A stretch of DNA of 64,000 nucleotides, taken from NCBI RefSeq assembly GCF_000718165.1, contig NZ_JOEY01000004.1:186001-250000 (forward strand). Reading direction: 5' to 3'. Shown piece after piece: positions 16,059 to 24,911 of this stretch. The position numbers and the translations under genes were made by a program. The DNA comes from Streptomyces fulvoviolaceus (GTDB taxonomy: Bacteria; Actinomycetota; Actinomycetes; Streptomycetales; Streptomycetaceae). Position 1 is the first letter of the stretch. Every line of letters starts with the position of its first letter. Below the pieces are notes generated by a model. That model ran no database searches, was not told the DNA's origin, and saw only the letters and a program-made list of their open reading frames with translations.

Positions 16059-16174
16059 GCACCATCACCCCCGACCATGGGAACAGGCGGGGTGCTCCGC
16101 AGGCAAGAAGCCGGTTACCTTTGGGGTGAGTTGGGCAGTGCCTTGGGGATGGGCAGGGGCTTGGGGAGGCGCCG

Positions 16175-16681
16175 TTGCGGACCCGCAGGAAGCAACCCGA
16201 CGTACCGGCTCCGGACAGTCCGTGGAACGAGATCGTGCCCGGGCTGTGGATGGGAGGTCACGAGTTCAGGGGCCTTACCGGACAACTGGAGTTCGCCGTC
16301 GTAGGCGATGAGTTCGATGTCGTGCAGACCTTGCTACGACTGCCGGGTCACGGGCCCGACCCGGACGTCGAGCACCATGTGTGGCCGATCCCGGACGGCC
16401 CGCTGGACGGCACGCAGCTCGCGGGCGTGATACGCCTCGCGCAGGCCGCGTGCGACGCGATGGACGAGGGCCGCAAGGTCCTCGTCCGCTGTTACAGCGG
16501 CTACAACCGCTCGGGGCTGGTCGTGGCCCACGCCCTGGTCCGGCGGGGGCATGCCACGGACGAGGCGATCCGGCTGATCCGGGCCCGCCGCTCGCCGTGG
16601 GCCCTGCACAACGAACTGTTCGTCGAGTACCTCCAGGCCGGGCTGTCGACGGCACGGCTGCTGGAGGAACTCACCGAGTAG
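16175..16681 (+). CDS. Dual-specificity-type protein phosphatase
   Basis: This 168-residue protein starts at a TTG preceded by GGGGAGG (5 nt away). The cysteine phosphatase signature C-x5-R is RCYSGYNRSG (Cys106 to Arg112), placed after a strand KVLV as in dual-specificity and tyrosine phosphatases. The general acid probably lies in WPIPDGPLDG (about residue 70-79). N-terminal VPGLWMGGH fits the IxxxLxxG entry of such phosphatases. The partner substrate is unknown. It may oppose the bacterial tyrosine or Ser/Thr kinases of Streptomyces. The gene is divergent from the NERD-like gene, with 116 bp between the starts. Confidence 0.85.
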   Translation: MRTRRKQPDVPAPDSPWNEIVPGLWMGGHEFRGLTGQLEFAVVGDEFDVVQTLLRLPGHGPDPDVEHHVWPIPDGPLDGTQLAGVIRLAQAACDAMDEGRKVLVRCYSGYNRSGLVVAHALVRRGHATDEAIRLIRARRSPWALHNELFVEYLQAGLSTARLLEELTE

Positions 16682-16778
16682 GCGGTCCCGCGGGGACACC
16701 GCTGCGCAAAAAGGACTTCCCTACGAATAAGGTGGTCGGGGCCGACCCAGAGCCCCGGACCCGACCGCCAGGAGCACA

Positions 16779-17477
16779 GTGCCACGCCCCGCCCGTACCG
16801 CCCTCGCCGTAGCCCTGCTGCTCGCGACGGCCGCGGGCTGCGGCGACGCGGGCGGGCTGCGGGGTGCGGGCGCGACGCCGACCGCGATCAGCCCGGACCG
16901 GCTGTGGCCGCAGCTGACGCCCGCGTCGAGCCCGGCCTTCGAGATCGGCGAGGTGGACACGGAGGTCGTCAAGGGCGTCAAGGTGCCCGGCGACGACATC
17001 CGCGAGGTGGATCCGGTCGCGGTCGTCCGCGCCGAGATCAAGGCGAGTCCGGGCGACTACTCCGACGGCGCCTACGACGACACGGCCCGCCGGATGGCCG
17101 ACTGCGGCAAGAAGGGGACGGCCGGCAGCAAGTGCCCCGTCCTCCAGCCGTACTACCGCGACCTGACCGGCGACGGACACGCCGACCTGACGCTGGGCTT
17201 CCGGCAGCTGCCCGGCAATCTGACGGCCGTGCGCGTCTACACCGTCGAGAAGCACCGGCTCGTCAAGATCATGGCCTGGGAGGACGCGGTGAGCGGGGTC
17301 GAGCTGGCCGGGCGGTCCGTGATCATCCGCTCGCCGTCCGAGGTGGCGGGCTACGAGTACCGGCTTCAGTGGACCTGGGACCAGCAGCAGAAGTCGATGC
17401 TGCTCACGCACGACGAGATGCTGCGGACCGGTACGCGTACGAGGACGGCGACTCCCTCCGCGAGCGCCACCCGATGA
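16779..17477 (+). CDS. Lipoprotein paired with a histidine kinase
   Basis: This 232-residue protein begins at a GTG with CAGGAG upstream. The lipobox LATAAGC places the lipidated cysteine at residue 21. The mature part contains FEIGEVDTEVVKGVKVPGDD, a possible Ca-binding-like DLTGDGHADLTLGF (VCBS-type strand), and a C-terminal low-complexity Thr/Arg tail. It overlaps the downstream kinase gene by ATGA, so the two are translationally coupled. The lipoprotein-kinase order resembles CseA/CseC of the Streptomyces cell-envelope stress system, but no sigma factor or response regulator accompanies it here. A role as extracytoplasmic modulator of the kinase is inferred from that context. Confidence 0.8.
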   Translation: MPRPARTALAVALLLATAAGCGDAGGLRGAGATPTAISPDRLWPQLTPASSPAFEIGEVDTEVVKGVKVPGDDIREVDPVAVVRAEIKASPGDYSDGAYDDTARRMADCGKKGTAGSKCPVLQPYYRDLTGDGHADLTLGFRQLPGNLTAVRVYTVEKHRLVKIMAWEDAVSGVELAGRSVIIRSPSEVAGYEYRLQWTWDQQQKSMLLTHDEMLRTGTRTRTATPSASATR

Positions 17478-18709
17478 GGCTCGTACTCCCTCGCTGGTCC
17501 GGCACCCTCGCGGTGAAGGCCGCCGTCTTCATCACCGTGATGTGCTGCGCGCTCGCCGCGCTGCTCGGCGTCCTCGTGCACGTCTCGGTGACGAACCAGA
17601 CCGTCGGCGAGGCCCGCGACCTGGCGCTGAGCCGGCTGAAGGACGCGACCGAGGCGTACGAGGCCGGGGACACGCTGATGTGGGACGCCGGCGTCGATCC
17701 GCCGGATCTGCCCGCGGCACTGCGGGACCTGGCGGTCGCCGGGGACCGCGGCACGATGGTCGGCGAGCACCGCGGGCGCCCCACGATGTGGGCGGCGGGG
17801 CCGGTGGACGACGACCGGGCGCTGGCCGTCGAGGTCGACTACTCGCAGGGCTCGCGCACCATCGAGGGCCTGGACCGGGCGATCGTGTGGTCGTCGGTGC
17901 TGGCGATCGGGGTGACCCTCCTGGTCGGCGCGATCGCGGTGACCCGGGTGACGCGGCGGCTGCACGCGACCGCGCAGGTGGCCCGGCGGATCAGCGGCGG
18001 CGACCTCGACGCGCGCGTCGACGATGCCCGTACGAAGGATCCGACGCGCCCTCAGGACGAGGTGGCCGCGGTCGCCGCCGCGCTGGACTCCATGGCGGCC
18101 TCGCTGCAGGGCAAGCTGCTGAGCGAGCAGCGGTTCACGGCGGACGTGGCGCACGAGCTGCGTACGCCGTTGACCGGGCTGCACGCGGCGGCCGAGCTGT
18201 TGCCGCCGGGGCGGCCGACGGAGCTGGTGCGGGACCGGGTGGCGGCGTTGCGGACGCTGACCGAGGACCTGTTGGAGATCTCGCGGCTGGACACCGGGCG
18301 GGAGCGGGTGGATCTGGACACGGAGAGGCTGGCCGCGCTGGCCGAGCGGGTGGTGCGGGCGTCGGGGACCGACACGGAGGTCGACGTCGTACGGGATGTC
18401 GCCGTGGAGACGGATCGGCGGCGGCTGGAGCGGGTGCTGGGGAATCTCGTCGCCAACGCGCATCGGCATGGGCGGGCGCCGGTGTCTCTGACAGTCGACG
18501 GGGCTGTCGTGACCGTTCGGGACCATGGGGACGGTTTCCCCGACTATCTGGTGGAGCATGGGCCGCAGCGGTTTCGGACGGAGGGTGGGGCAAAAGGGCA
18601 CGGTCTGGGGCTGACTATCGCGTGCGGGCAGGCTGAGGTGTTGGGGGCTCAGCTTGTGTTTTCGAATGCGGTGGATGGTGGGGCGGTTGCGACGTTGATG
18701 TTGCGGTAG
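17474..18709 (+). CDS. Sensor histidine kinase, orphan
   Basis: This 411-residue transmembrane kinase has TM1 at about 13-36, an extracytoplasmic sensor of ~100 residues, TM2 at about 138-157 and a HAMP linker to ~212. The H-box FTADVAHELRTPLTG has the phospho-accepting His at 227. The ATPase follows with N-box LGNLVANAHRHG, G1 DHGDGF and G2 GHGLGL. It is coupled by ATGA overlap to the lipoprotein gene. No response regulator lies on either side, so the cognate regulator must be encoded elsewhere. Overall architecture is CseC-like. The extracytoplasmic domain is the likely contact site for the lipoprotein. Confidence 0.92.
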   Translation: MRLVLPRWSGTLAVKAAVFITVMCCALAALLGVLVHVSVTNQTVGEARDLALSRLKDATEAYEAGDTLMWDAGVDPPDLPAALRDLAVAGDRGTMVGEHRGRPTMWAAGPVDDDRALAVEVDYSQGSRTIEGLDRAIVWSSVLAIGVTLLVGAIAVTRVTRRLHATAQVARRISGGDLDARVDDARTKDPTRPQDEVAAVAAALDSMAASLQGKLLSEQRFTADVAHELRTPLTGLHAAAELLPPGRPTELVRDRVAALRTLTEDLLEISRLDTGRERVDLDTERLAALAERVVRASGTDTEVDVVRDVAVETDRRRLERVLGNLVANAHRHGRAPVSLTVDGAVVTVRDHGDGFPDYLVEHGPQRFRTEGGAKGHGLGLTIACGQAEVLGAQLVFSNAVDGGAVATLMLR

Positions 18710-18717
18710 CTGACTGC

Positions 18718-18800
18718 CTGCGGGCCGGTGGGGGCTGGTCGCGCCCACGCGGCGGAGCCGCACATCGATACAGCCCCGCGCCCCTTCGGGGCGCTCCTAT
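18718..18800. repeat. Dispersed Streptomyces palindromic repeat (REP-like), copy 1
   Basis: This contains GCGGGCCGGTGGGGGCTGG, a GCGGCGGAGCCGC palindrome and a terminator-like stem GCGCCCC-TTC-GGGGCGC (18778-18794). About 31 nt of it recurs, inverted and with one mismatch, at 29683-29713. The first block recurs near 27404. It lies in the 3' untranslated region of the kinase gene and probably serves as its terminator. Confidence 0.8.
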
Positions 18801-18882
18801 GGCCCAGCGTGACGGGCGATGCCCGTACACCCCTCCTAATGTGGCGATTAGTCAGCTTCGCCCCCATACGGAGGTTCTCCCC

Positions 18883-19233
18883 ATGTCCCTGCGCTCCCGC
18901 CTCCCCATAGCCGTCGCCGCCGGCACGCTCCTCGCCGCGGCCGCCGCCACTCCCGCCGTCGCGAACGACGACTGGGGTCACCACCACGACCACCCGCGCC
19001 TGTACAAGGGCGTCGTCACGGCGAGCACGCTGAACCTGCGCAGTGCCCCGAACCGTGGCTCGCAGATCATCCGGACCGCCCACAAGGGCGAGATCGTCAC
19101 GATCTTCTGCAAGACCGGCGGCGAGACCGTCGGCAGCAACCCCCTCTGGTACCTCCTCACGGACGGCACCTGGGCCTGGGGCGCCGCCCGGTACATCGAC
19201 AACATCGGGCCCGCGCCACGCTGGTGCTCGTAG
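18883..19233 (+). CDS. Small secreted SH3-like domain protein
   Basis: This 116-residue protein has a good ribosome binding site (GGAGG, 8 nt before ATG) and a Sec signal peptide ending near ATPAVAND. After a His/Asp-rich patch (DDWGHHHDHPRL), residues 45-110 look like a bacterial SH3 domain: GVVTASTLNLRSAPNRGSQ, GEIVTIFCKTGG, WYLLTDGTWAWGAARYI. Two cysteines (in IFCKTGG and the C-terminal RWCS) may form a disulfide. Bacterial SH3 domains usually bind peptidoglycan peptides. The position just upstream of a SEDS/PBP pair suggests a cell-wall connection, but that is inference. Confidence 0.85.
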   Translation: MSLRSRLPIAVAAGTLLAAAAATPAVANDDWGHHHDHPRLYKGVVTASTLNLRSAPNRGSQIIRTAHKGEIVTIFCKTGGETVGSNPLWYLLTDGTWAWGAARYIDNIGPAPRWCS

Positions 19234-19273
19234 CACAGGAAGACAACCCTCCCGATTTGGGTAAGTTCCGGAC

Positions 19274-20635
19274 ATGACCAACGCCGGAACCACCGTGGCA
19301 CCAGCGGATGCCCCCGCTCCCGCGGTACGCCTCCCCCGGCGCCGTGGCATCGAACTGGCCCTCATCGTCCTCGCCGTACTGCTCTCCGTGTACGGCTACT
19401 GTGACGTCGGCCTCGCCAAGAACGGCACCGTCCCGCCCGGCGCCGCCGGTTACGGCGCCGGGCTCGGCGTGCTCGCGCTCCTCGCGCACTGCGCGGTCCG
19501 CATCCGGGCGCCGTACGCCGATCCGCTCCTGCTGCCCATCGGCGTGCTGCTCAACGGCCTCGGCCTGGTCCTCATCTACCGGCTGGACCTGGAGACACCG
19601 GGCGCCCGCGCGGCCCCCGCCCAGCTCGTCTGGTCCACGGTCGGCGTGGCCCTGTTCATCGTGATCGTGCTGGCCCTGCGCGACCACCGGGTCCTCCAGC
19701 GCTACGCCTACGTCTGCGTCGCCGCCGCGCTCGTCCTCCTCACCCTCCCGATCTTCTTCCCGGCCGTGAACGGCGCCCGCATCTGGATCCGGATCGCCGG
19801 ATTCTCCATCCAGCCGGGCGAGTTCGCGAAGGTGCTGCTGGCGGTCTTCTTCGCCGCGTACCTGGCGGCCAACCGCAACGCGCTGGCGTACGCGGGCCGC
19901 AGGATCTGGCGGCTGCAGCTCCCCACCGGGCGGGTCCTCGGCCCGATCGTCGCCATCTGGCTGATCAGCGTCGGCGTACTGATCCTCGAGCGGGACCTGG
20001 GCACTTCGCTGCTCTTCTTCGGCCTGTTCGTCGTTCTCCTGTACGTCGCCACCGGCCGGACCGGCTGGATCGCCGTCGGGCTGCTGCTGGCCTCGCTGGG
20101 CGCGGTGGCCGTCGGCTGGCTGGAACCGCACGTGCACAGCAGGGTGGAGGACTGGCTGCACCCCTTCGCGTCGATCGAGGCGGGCCAGGGCCCCAACCAA
20201 CTGGCCCAGTCCCTGTTCTCCTTCGCGGCGGGCGGCATCCTCGGCACGGGTCTCGGCCTCGGCCATTCCATCCTCATCGGCTTCGCGGCGAAGTCGGACT
20301 TCATCCTGGCCACGGCGGGTGAGGAGCTGGGCCTGGCCGGCCTGTCGGCGATCTTCCTGCTCTACGGCCTCCTCGTGGAGCGCGGCTACCGGGCGGGGCT
20401 GTCCCTGCGCGACCCGTTCGGGCGGCTGCTCGCGGTCGGGCTCGCCTCGATCGTGGCGCTCCAGGTGTTCGTGATCGCGGGCGGGGTGACCGGCCTGATC
20501 CCGCTGACCGGCATGGCGATGCCGTTCCTCGCGCAGGGCGGCTCGTCGGTCGTCACCAACTGGGCGATCGTGGCGCTGCTGATCCGGGTGAGCGACTCGG
20601 CCCGCAGCCAGTACGACGGAGAGGCCGCCCCCTGA
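19274..20635 (+). CDS. SEDS-family peptidoglycan glycosyltransferase (FtsW/RodA/SpoVE-like)
   Basis: This 453-residue protein has about 11-12 membrane helices. Family signatures include NGARIWIRIAGFSIQPGEFAK, ILERDLGTSLLFFGLF, GTGLGLGHS and a C-terminal GLIPLTGMAMPFLAQGGSS. SEDS proteins polymerise lipid II into glycan strands and work with a class B penicillin-binding protein, here encoded immediately downstream with a 1-nt TGATG overlap. The ~20-residue N-terminal extension (TTVAPADAPAPAVRLPRRRG) is cytoplasmic and variable. In Streptomyces such extra SEDS/PBP pairs are generally thought to act in sporulation or polar growth rather than standard division. Which one applies cannot be told from the sequence. 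Confidence 0.93.
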   Translation: MTNAGTTVAPADAPAPAVRLPRRRGIELALIVLAVLLSVYGYCDVGLAKNGTVPPGAAGYGAGLGVLALLAHCAVRIRAPYADPLLLPIGVLLNGLGLVLIYRLDLETPGARAAPAQLVWSTVGVALFIVIVLALRDHRVLQRYAYVCVAAALVLLTLPIFFPAVNGARIWIRIAGFSIQPGEFAKVLLAVFFAAYLAANRNALAYAGRRIWRLQLPTGRVLGPIVAIWLISVGVLILERDLGTSLLFFGLFVVLLYVATGRTGWIAVGLLLASLGAVAVGWLEPHVHSRVEDWLHPFASIEAGQGPNQLAQSLFSFAAGGILGTGLGLGHSILIGFAAKSDFILATAGEELGLAGLSAIFLLYGLLVERGYRAGLSLRDPFGRLLAVGLASIVALQVFVIAGGVTGLIPLTGMAMPFLAQGGSSVVTNWAIVALLIRVSDSARSQYDGEAAP

Positions 20636-22092
20636 TGACGCGTTACATCCGCTACGCCGCCGTGTTCTGCGCCCTGCTGCTCGCGTCCCTCCTCGTCAAC
20701 GCCACCCGCATCCAGGTCTTCCAGGCCCGGTCCTACGACGACAATGCCGCCAACCGCCGCCACAACATCGCCGTGTACAGCCGGCCCCGCGGCGACATCC
20801 TGGTCGGCGGCCGGCCGGTCACCGGCTCCCGGGACACCGGAGAGCAGCTCCGCTACGAACGGACGTACAAGGACGGGCCGTTGTACGCCCCCGTCACCGG
20901 CTTCGCCTCGCAGGAGTACGGCACGACCTTCCTGGAGCACGCCGGGGACGAGATCCTCTCCGGCACGGACCCGATGCTCACCCCGTTCCCGCTGTGGAAC
21001 GACCTGACCCGCGCCCAGAACTCCGGCGGCGACGTCGTGACGACGCTGGACCGGGCCGCGCAGGAGGCGGCGTACACCGGACTCGGCGGGCGCAAGGGCG
21101 CGGTGGCCGCGATCGAGCCGTCGACCGGGCGGATCCTGGCGCTGGTGTCGACGCCGTCGTACGACCCCGCGGTGCTGTCCGGAAACAACGCGGCGGTGGG
21201 ACGGTCCTGGTCCCGGCTCAACGCCGACGTGGACAAGCCGATGCTCAACCGGGCGGTACGGCAGACCTATCCGCCGGGCTCGACCTTCAAGGTGGTCACC
21301 GCGGCGGCCGCGCTGGACGCGGGTGTGATCACCGACCTCGACGCGCCGACCGACTCGCCGGCCCCGTACACCCTGCCCGGCACGACGACTTCGCTGACCA
21401 ACGCGTCCGACGGCTGCGAGGACCTCTCGCTGCGGGAGGCCTTCAAGTGGTCGTGCAACACGGTGTTCGCGAAGCTGGGCGTGTCGGTGGGCGTGGGCGA
21501 CATGACGGCCACGGCGCAGGCCTTCGGCTTCAACGACACGGGGCTGCGGATCCCCTACGCCGCGGCGGAGAGCACCTTCGACACGAGCCTGGACAAGGCG
21601 CAGCTCGCCCTGTCGTCCATCGGGCAGTACAACACCCGCGCCACGCCCCTGCAGATGGCGATGGTCGCGGCGGCCGTCGCCAACGGCGGACAGGTGCGCT
21701 CGCCCTACCTGGTGGAGCGGACGACCACGGACGACGGCGACACCGTGGCCACGGCCGGCTCCCGCCCGGTGCGGCAGGCGATGCACCCCTCGACCGCCGT
21801 CCGCCTCAAGGAGCTGATGGAGCAGGTGGTCACGGAGGGCACCGGCACCAACGCCGCCATCCCCGGCGCCACCGTCGGCGGCAAGACCGGCACCGCCCAG
21901 CACGGCATCGGCAACTCCGGGACGCCGTACGCCTGGTTCGTGTCCTGGGCGAAGGGCGACCGGGACATGGAGGCGAAGGTGGCGGTCGCGGTGGTGGTGG
22001 AGGACGCGGAGGCGGACCGGGGGGAGATCAGCGGGGGCGGGGACGCGGCGCCGATCGCCCGGGCGGTGATGGAGGCGGTGCTGAACTCATAG
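20635..22092 (+). CDS. Class B penicillin-binding protein (transpeptidase)
   Basis: This 485-residue protein has a single N-terminal anchor (about residues 8-24), a dimerisation domain with RGDILVGG, and a transpeptidase domain. Catalytic motifs are complete: STFK (Ser216-Lys219), SCN (273-275) and KTG (417-419, in GGKTGTAQH). It crosslinks peptidoglycan stems outside the membrane and is the expected partner of the SEDS protein whose stop codon it overlaps. Length and motif spacing match the PbpA-like actinobacterial group, shorter than PBP2b-type proteins and lacking PASTA domains. The C-terminus ends soon after the transpeptidase fold. Convergent with the NIT kinase gene, overlapping by 6 bp. 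Confidence 0.93.
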   Translation: MTRYIRYAAVFCALLLASLLVNATRIQVFQARSYDDNAANRRHNIAVYSRPRGDILVGGRPVTGSRDTGEQLRYERTYKDGPLYAPVTGFASQEYGTTFLEHAGDEILSGTDPMLTPFPLWNDLTRAQNSGGDVVTTLDRAAQEAAYTGLGGRKGAVAAIEPSTGRILALVSTPSYDPAVLSGNNAAVGRSWSRLNADVDKPMLNRAVRQTYPPGSTFKVVTAAAALDAGVITDLDAPTDSPAPYTLPGTTTSLTNASDGCEDLSLREAFKWSCNTVFAKLGVSVGVGDMTATAQAFGFNDTGLRIPYAAAESTFDTSLDKAQLALSSIGQYNTRATPLQMAMVAAAVANGGQVRSPYLVERTTTDDGDTVATAGSRPVRQAMHPSTAVRLKELMEQVVTEGTGTNAAIPGATVGGKTGTAQHGIGNSGTPYAWFVSWAKGDRDMEAKVAVAVVVEDAEADRGEISGGGDAAPIARAVMEAVLNS

Positions 22093-24057
22093 GCGGGCGG
22101 CGGCTTTCGACGAGTCGGCCTGGTCGACGAGCGCGCTCGGGAGAGCGACGTACGCCGTGACGCCCGTGCCCTGCGTCGGGCGCAGTTCGACGTGGGCGCC
22201 GAGGCGGGCGGCGAGGGCGCCGACGACGTGGTGGCCGAGGAACCGGGTGGGGGCGGTGGCGAGCGGGCCGCTGCGGCCGGTCAGCAGGTCGTTGGCCTGG
22301 GTCATGCGTTCCACTGTCATGCCGATGCCGCGGTCCAGGACGGCGAGGCAGTACTCGCCGCCGTCCCGCCAGCCGTAGATCTCGACGGGCTGCTTCGGCG
22401 GGCTGAACATCAGCGCGTTCTCCACCAACTCGGCGAGCAGGTGCGAGAGTTCGGCGACGCAGTAGCCGCGGACCCGGCACGGCTGGACGTCGGTGACGGC
22501 GACGCGCTGGTACTGCTCGACCTCGGCGACGGCCGACTGCACGACCTCGTGGACGGCGACCGTGCCGCGCCAGGTGCGGGCGGGCGACTCCTCGCCGGCG
22601 AGCACGAGCAGGGACTCGGCGTTGCGGCGCATACGGGTGGCCAGGTGATCGAGTTCGAAGAGCTCGGAGAGGGCGTCCGGATCGAGCTCCTGGCTCTCCA
22701 GGGTGGTGATGAGGCCGAGCTGGCGGTTGAGAAGGGCCTGGTTGCGGCGGCCGAGGCTGGCCAGCGACTCGGTGCTGTTGCGGCGCAGGACGGCCTGCTC
22801 GGCGGCGAGGCCCACGGCGGTGTGCTCGACGTTGCGCAGGGCGGCGGCCAGGCGGGTGATCTCCCGTGCGGTGCCCGTGAGTTGGGGCTGTTCGAACTCG
22901 GGCGGGAGCGGGTCGTCGGGGTCCGCCTCCTGGATGCGCCGGACGGCGTCGGGCAGCCGGGCGCCGGCCACCGTGTCCGCCTCGTCGGCGAGGGCGCCCA
23001 GGGGGCGGGTGATGGAACGGGCCGAGAACACGGCGAGCGCGGTGGCGACGGCGAGGATCAGCACGCCCAGGGCGACGAATCCGGCGAGCTGGCGGGTGGC
23101 CGCGTCGCCGGTCTCCTCGGCGCGGACCCGGACATCGTCCCCGACCTGCTTCTGCACGCCGTGCAGAGCGTCGACGAGGGTCGTCATGTCGGCCCACCAG
23201 CGGGCGGGGGCGACGGAGAGGGCGGAGCCGTCGGCGCCGCGTTCGGCCTGCGTCTCGTAACCGGTGACGCGGCGGGCGGCGGCGGTCGCGAAGGCCTTGT
23301 CGAGCGTGGACTTCTCGGCCTGGGTGGCGAGTTGGCGGAACTGGCCGAGCGCGGCGACGCGGGTGGCGCGGATCTCGGTGAAGTCGAGGAACTCGCCGGA
23401 ACGGAAGCGTTGTGCGGCGAACACGCCGTTGAGCGAGCCGCGTTCGAGGGCTACGGCCTCCGTGGCGCGGGCCAGCGCCTGGAGTGCCTGCACGCCCTGG
23501 GCGATCCGCCGGTCACCGCTCGGGGCGCCGGCCGACTCGGCGTCGATGAGGGCGGTGACGGCCTTGGTGTACGTGGTCAGGGTGGCAGCGCGGTCCGCGG
23601 TGCCGGCGTCGACGCCACGGCGGACGGCGGGGAGGGCGGCGAGGGGGATCTCGGCGGCGTCGAGGGCGGAGACGGCGGCATCCGGCAGATCGCCGCGCTC
23701 GTCGGAGAGGGCGGCGCGCAGCTTGGTGCGGGCACCGTCGGTCCGGTCCCGCTGTGCGTCCACATCGTCCCGGTACTCCTTCGCGCCGCCCAACAGCCCG
23801 TTGGTCAGCCCTCGTTCGAGCTGCACCTCCCGGACGAGGTCCTGCACGCGCAGCAGGACACCGACGTGCGCCTCGGTCTCCCGGGCGGCGGACCAGTCGG
23901 CGGCGCGGTCGGCGACGCCCAGCCCGATCAGGGCGAGCAGGAGACAGGTCGGGACGGCCAGCACGATGGCCATACGGCCGCGGATGGAGTTCCAGCCGGG
24001 CAGTGCGGGCAGGCGGAGGTTGGTCGATCGGAGGGTGGTCGATACGTTCCCCATCAT
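22087..24057 (-). CDS. Nitrate/nitrite-sensor (NIT) domain histidine kinase-like ATPase
   Basis: This 656-residue membrane protein has TM1 at about 28-48, then a helical extracytoplasmic NIT-type sensor (VREVQLERGLTNGLLGG through about residue 290). TM2 is near 320-340, followed by a HAMP linker, a dimerisation helix without a standard H-box (LASLGRRNQALLNRQL) and a GHKL ATPase with N-box AELVENALMFSPP and G-box DRGIGMT. This layout matches the first protein of Streptomyces conservons (compare the gene at 32619-35492), but here it stands alone with no roadblock, DUF742 or GTPase genes. The first of two adjacent ATGs was taken as start. The DUF3291 gene is divergent. Confidence 0.88.
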   Translation of the reverse strand: MMGNVSTTLRSTNLRLPALPGWNSIRGRMAIVLAVPTCLLLALIGLGVADRAADWSAARETEAHVGVLLRVQDLVREVQLERGLTNGLLGGAKEYRDDVDAQRDRTDGARTKLRAALSDERGDLPDAAVSALDAAEIPLAALPAVRRGVDAGTADRAATLTTYTKAVTALIDAESAGAPSGDRRIAQGVQALQALARATEAVALERGSLNGVFAAQRFRSGEFLDFTEIRATRVAALGQFRQLATQAEKSTLDKAFATAAARRVTGYETQAERGADGSALSVAPARWWADMTTLVDALHGVQKQVGDDVRVRAEETGDAATRQLAGFVALGVLILAVATALAVFSARSITRPLGALADEADTVAGARLPDAVRRIQEADPDDPLPPEFEQPQLTGTAREITRLAAALRNVEHTAVGLAAEQAVLRRNSTESLASLGRRNQALLNRQLGLITTLESQELDPDALSELFELDHLATRMRRNAESLLVLAGEESPARTWRGTVAVHEVVQSAVAEVEQYQRVAVTDVQPCRVRGYCVAELSHLLAELVENALMFSPPKQPVEIYGWRDGGEYCLAVLDRGIGMTVERMTQANDLLTGRSGPLATAPTRFLGHHVVGALAARLGAHVELRPTQGTGVTAYVALPSALVDQADSSKAAARL

Positions 24058-24224
24058 GGACCGCGAGGCTACGGGCGGGCCGGTCAGAAGGCGGTTTCTC
24101 CGCCGTAAGCCAGCTGTACACAGGTACTCACGCGAGCGGTGGGCGGGCTGTGAAAGGCGGACAATGCCCATCTGATGAGACAGGGTCTGGGCCCGCACCG
24201 ATGTCCCGACCTATCGTTCGGTAC

Positions 24225-24731
24225 ATGACTTCAGCCGCCGCGTACGAACTCGCCCAGGCCAACATCGGCCGACTCAAAGCCCCGCTGGACTCACCGCAGT
24301 TGAAGGACTTCGTCGACAACCTCGACCCCGTGAACGCCGACGCCGACGCCGCCGACGGTTTCGTCTGGCGCCTGGAGGGAGACTCCGGCGACGCGACGGA
24401 CATAGCCGTCTTCGACGACGAGTGGCTGATCATCAACATGTCGGTGTGGCGCGACACCAACGCCCTGACGGCGTTCATGTACCAGGGCCGGCACCGCGAG
24501 ATGCTGGCCCGGCGCCGGGAGTTCTTCGAGCGGGTGCAGGAGATGATGACGGTCCTGTGGTGGGTCCCGGCGGGGCATCAGCCGACCGTCGCGGAGGCGG
24601 AGGCGCGGTTGCTGCATCTCCGGGCGAACGGCCCGACGCCGTACGCCTTCACCTTGCGGACGTCGTTCCCGGCGCAGGGGGCGGAGCCGGTCGCGCTGGA
24701 GGTGCCCGGCGATCTGGGGTGCCCGGCCTAG
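24225..24731 (+). CDS. DUF3291 domain protein
   Basis: This 168-residue protein belongs to the DUF3291 family, a ferredoxin-like alpha/beta-barrel dimer fold related to small monooxygenases. Visible features are YELAQANIGRLKAPLDSP at the N-terminus, GFVWRLEGDSGDATD, VWRDTNALTAFMYQGRHREML and MMTVLWWVPAGHQPTVAEA. There is no signal peptide. The start ATG is 9 nt beyond a weak GTTCGG, and the promoter must lie in the 167-bp gap shared with the divergent NIT kinase. Biochemical role is unknown. It may bind haem or small ligands. Confidence 0.85.
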   Translation: MTSAAAYELAQANIGRLKAPLDSPQLKDFVDNLDPVNADADAADGFVWRLEGDSGDATDIAVFDDEWLIINMSVWRDTNALTAFMYQGRHREMLARRREFFERVQEMMTVLWWVPAGHQPTVAEAEARLLHLRANGPTPYAFTLRTSFPAQGAEPVALEVPGDLGCPA

Positions 24732-24828
24732 TGTCTCGTGATCCCGTCGGCGCTACTTCCGCAGCTCGCAATTCCGCTGGTCAGCGGCCTTGTTGGATGC
24801 CCACGCGAGACACGCGAACAGAATTGCG
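24731..24828. repeat. Interleaved inverted repeats with pseudoknot topology
   Basis: GTGTCTCG (24731-24738) is complementary to CGAGACAC (24806-24813), and CGCAATTC (24767-24774) to GAATTGCG (24821-24828). The pairs interleave (A-B-A'-B'). A third palindrome, CCGCTG-GT-CAGCGG (24774-24787), lies between them. This occupies the space between the DUF3291 stop and the right end of a tnpB insertion sequence. It might be the end of a lost transposon, a recombination site or a structured RNA. Confidence 0.6.
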
Positions 24829-24911
24829 CGACACAACGAGAGCGGCTCCCCTGATAGAGGGTGAGGAGGCGGTCTCGGTCATCGTCGTACTCCCAGGTCA
24901 ACTACCCAGCG

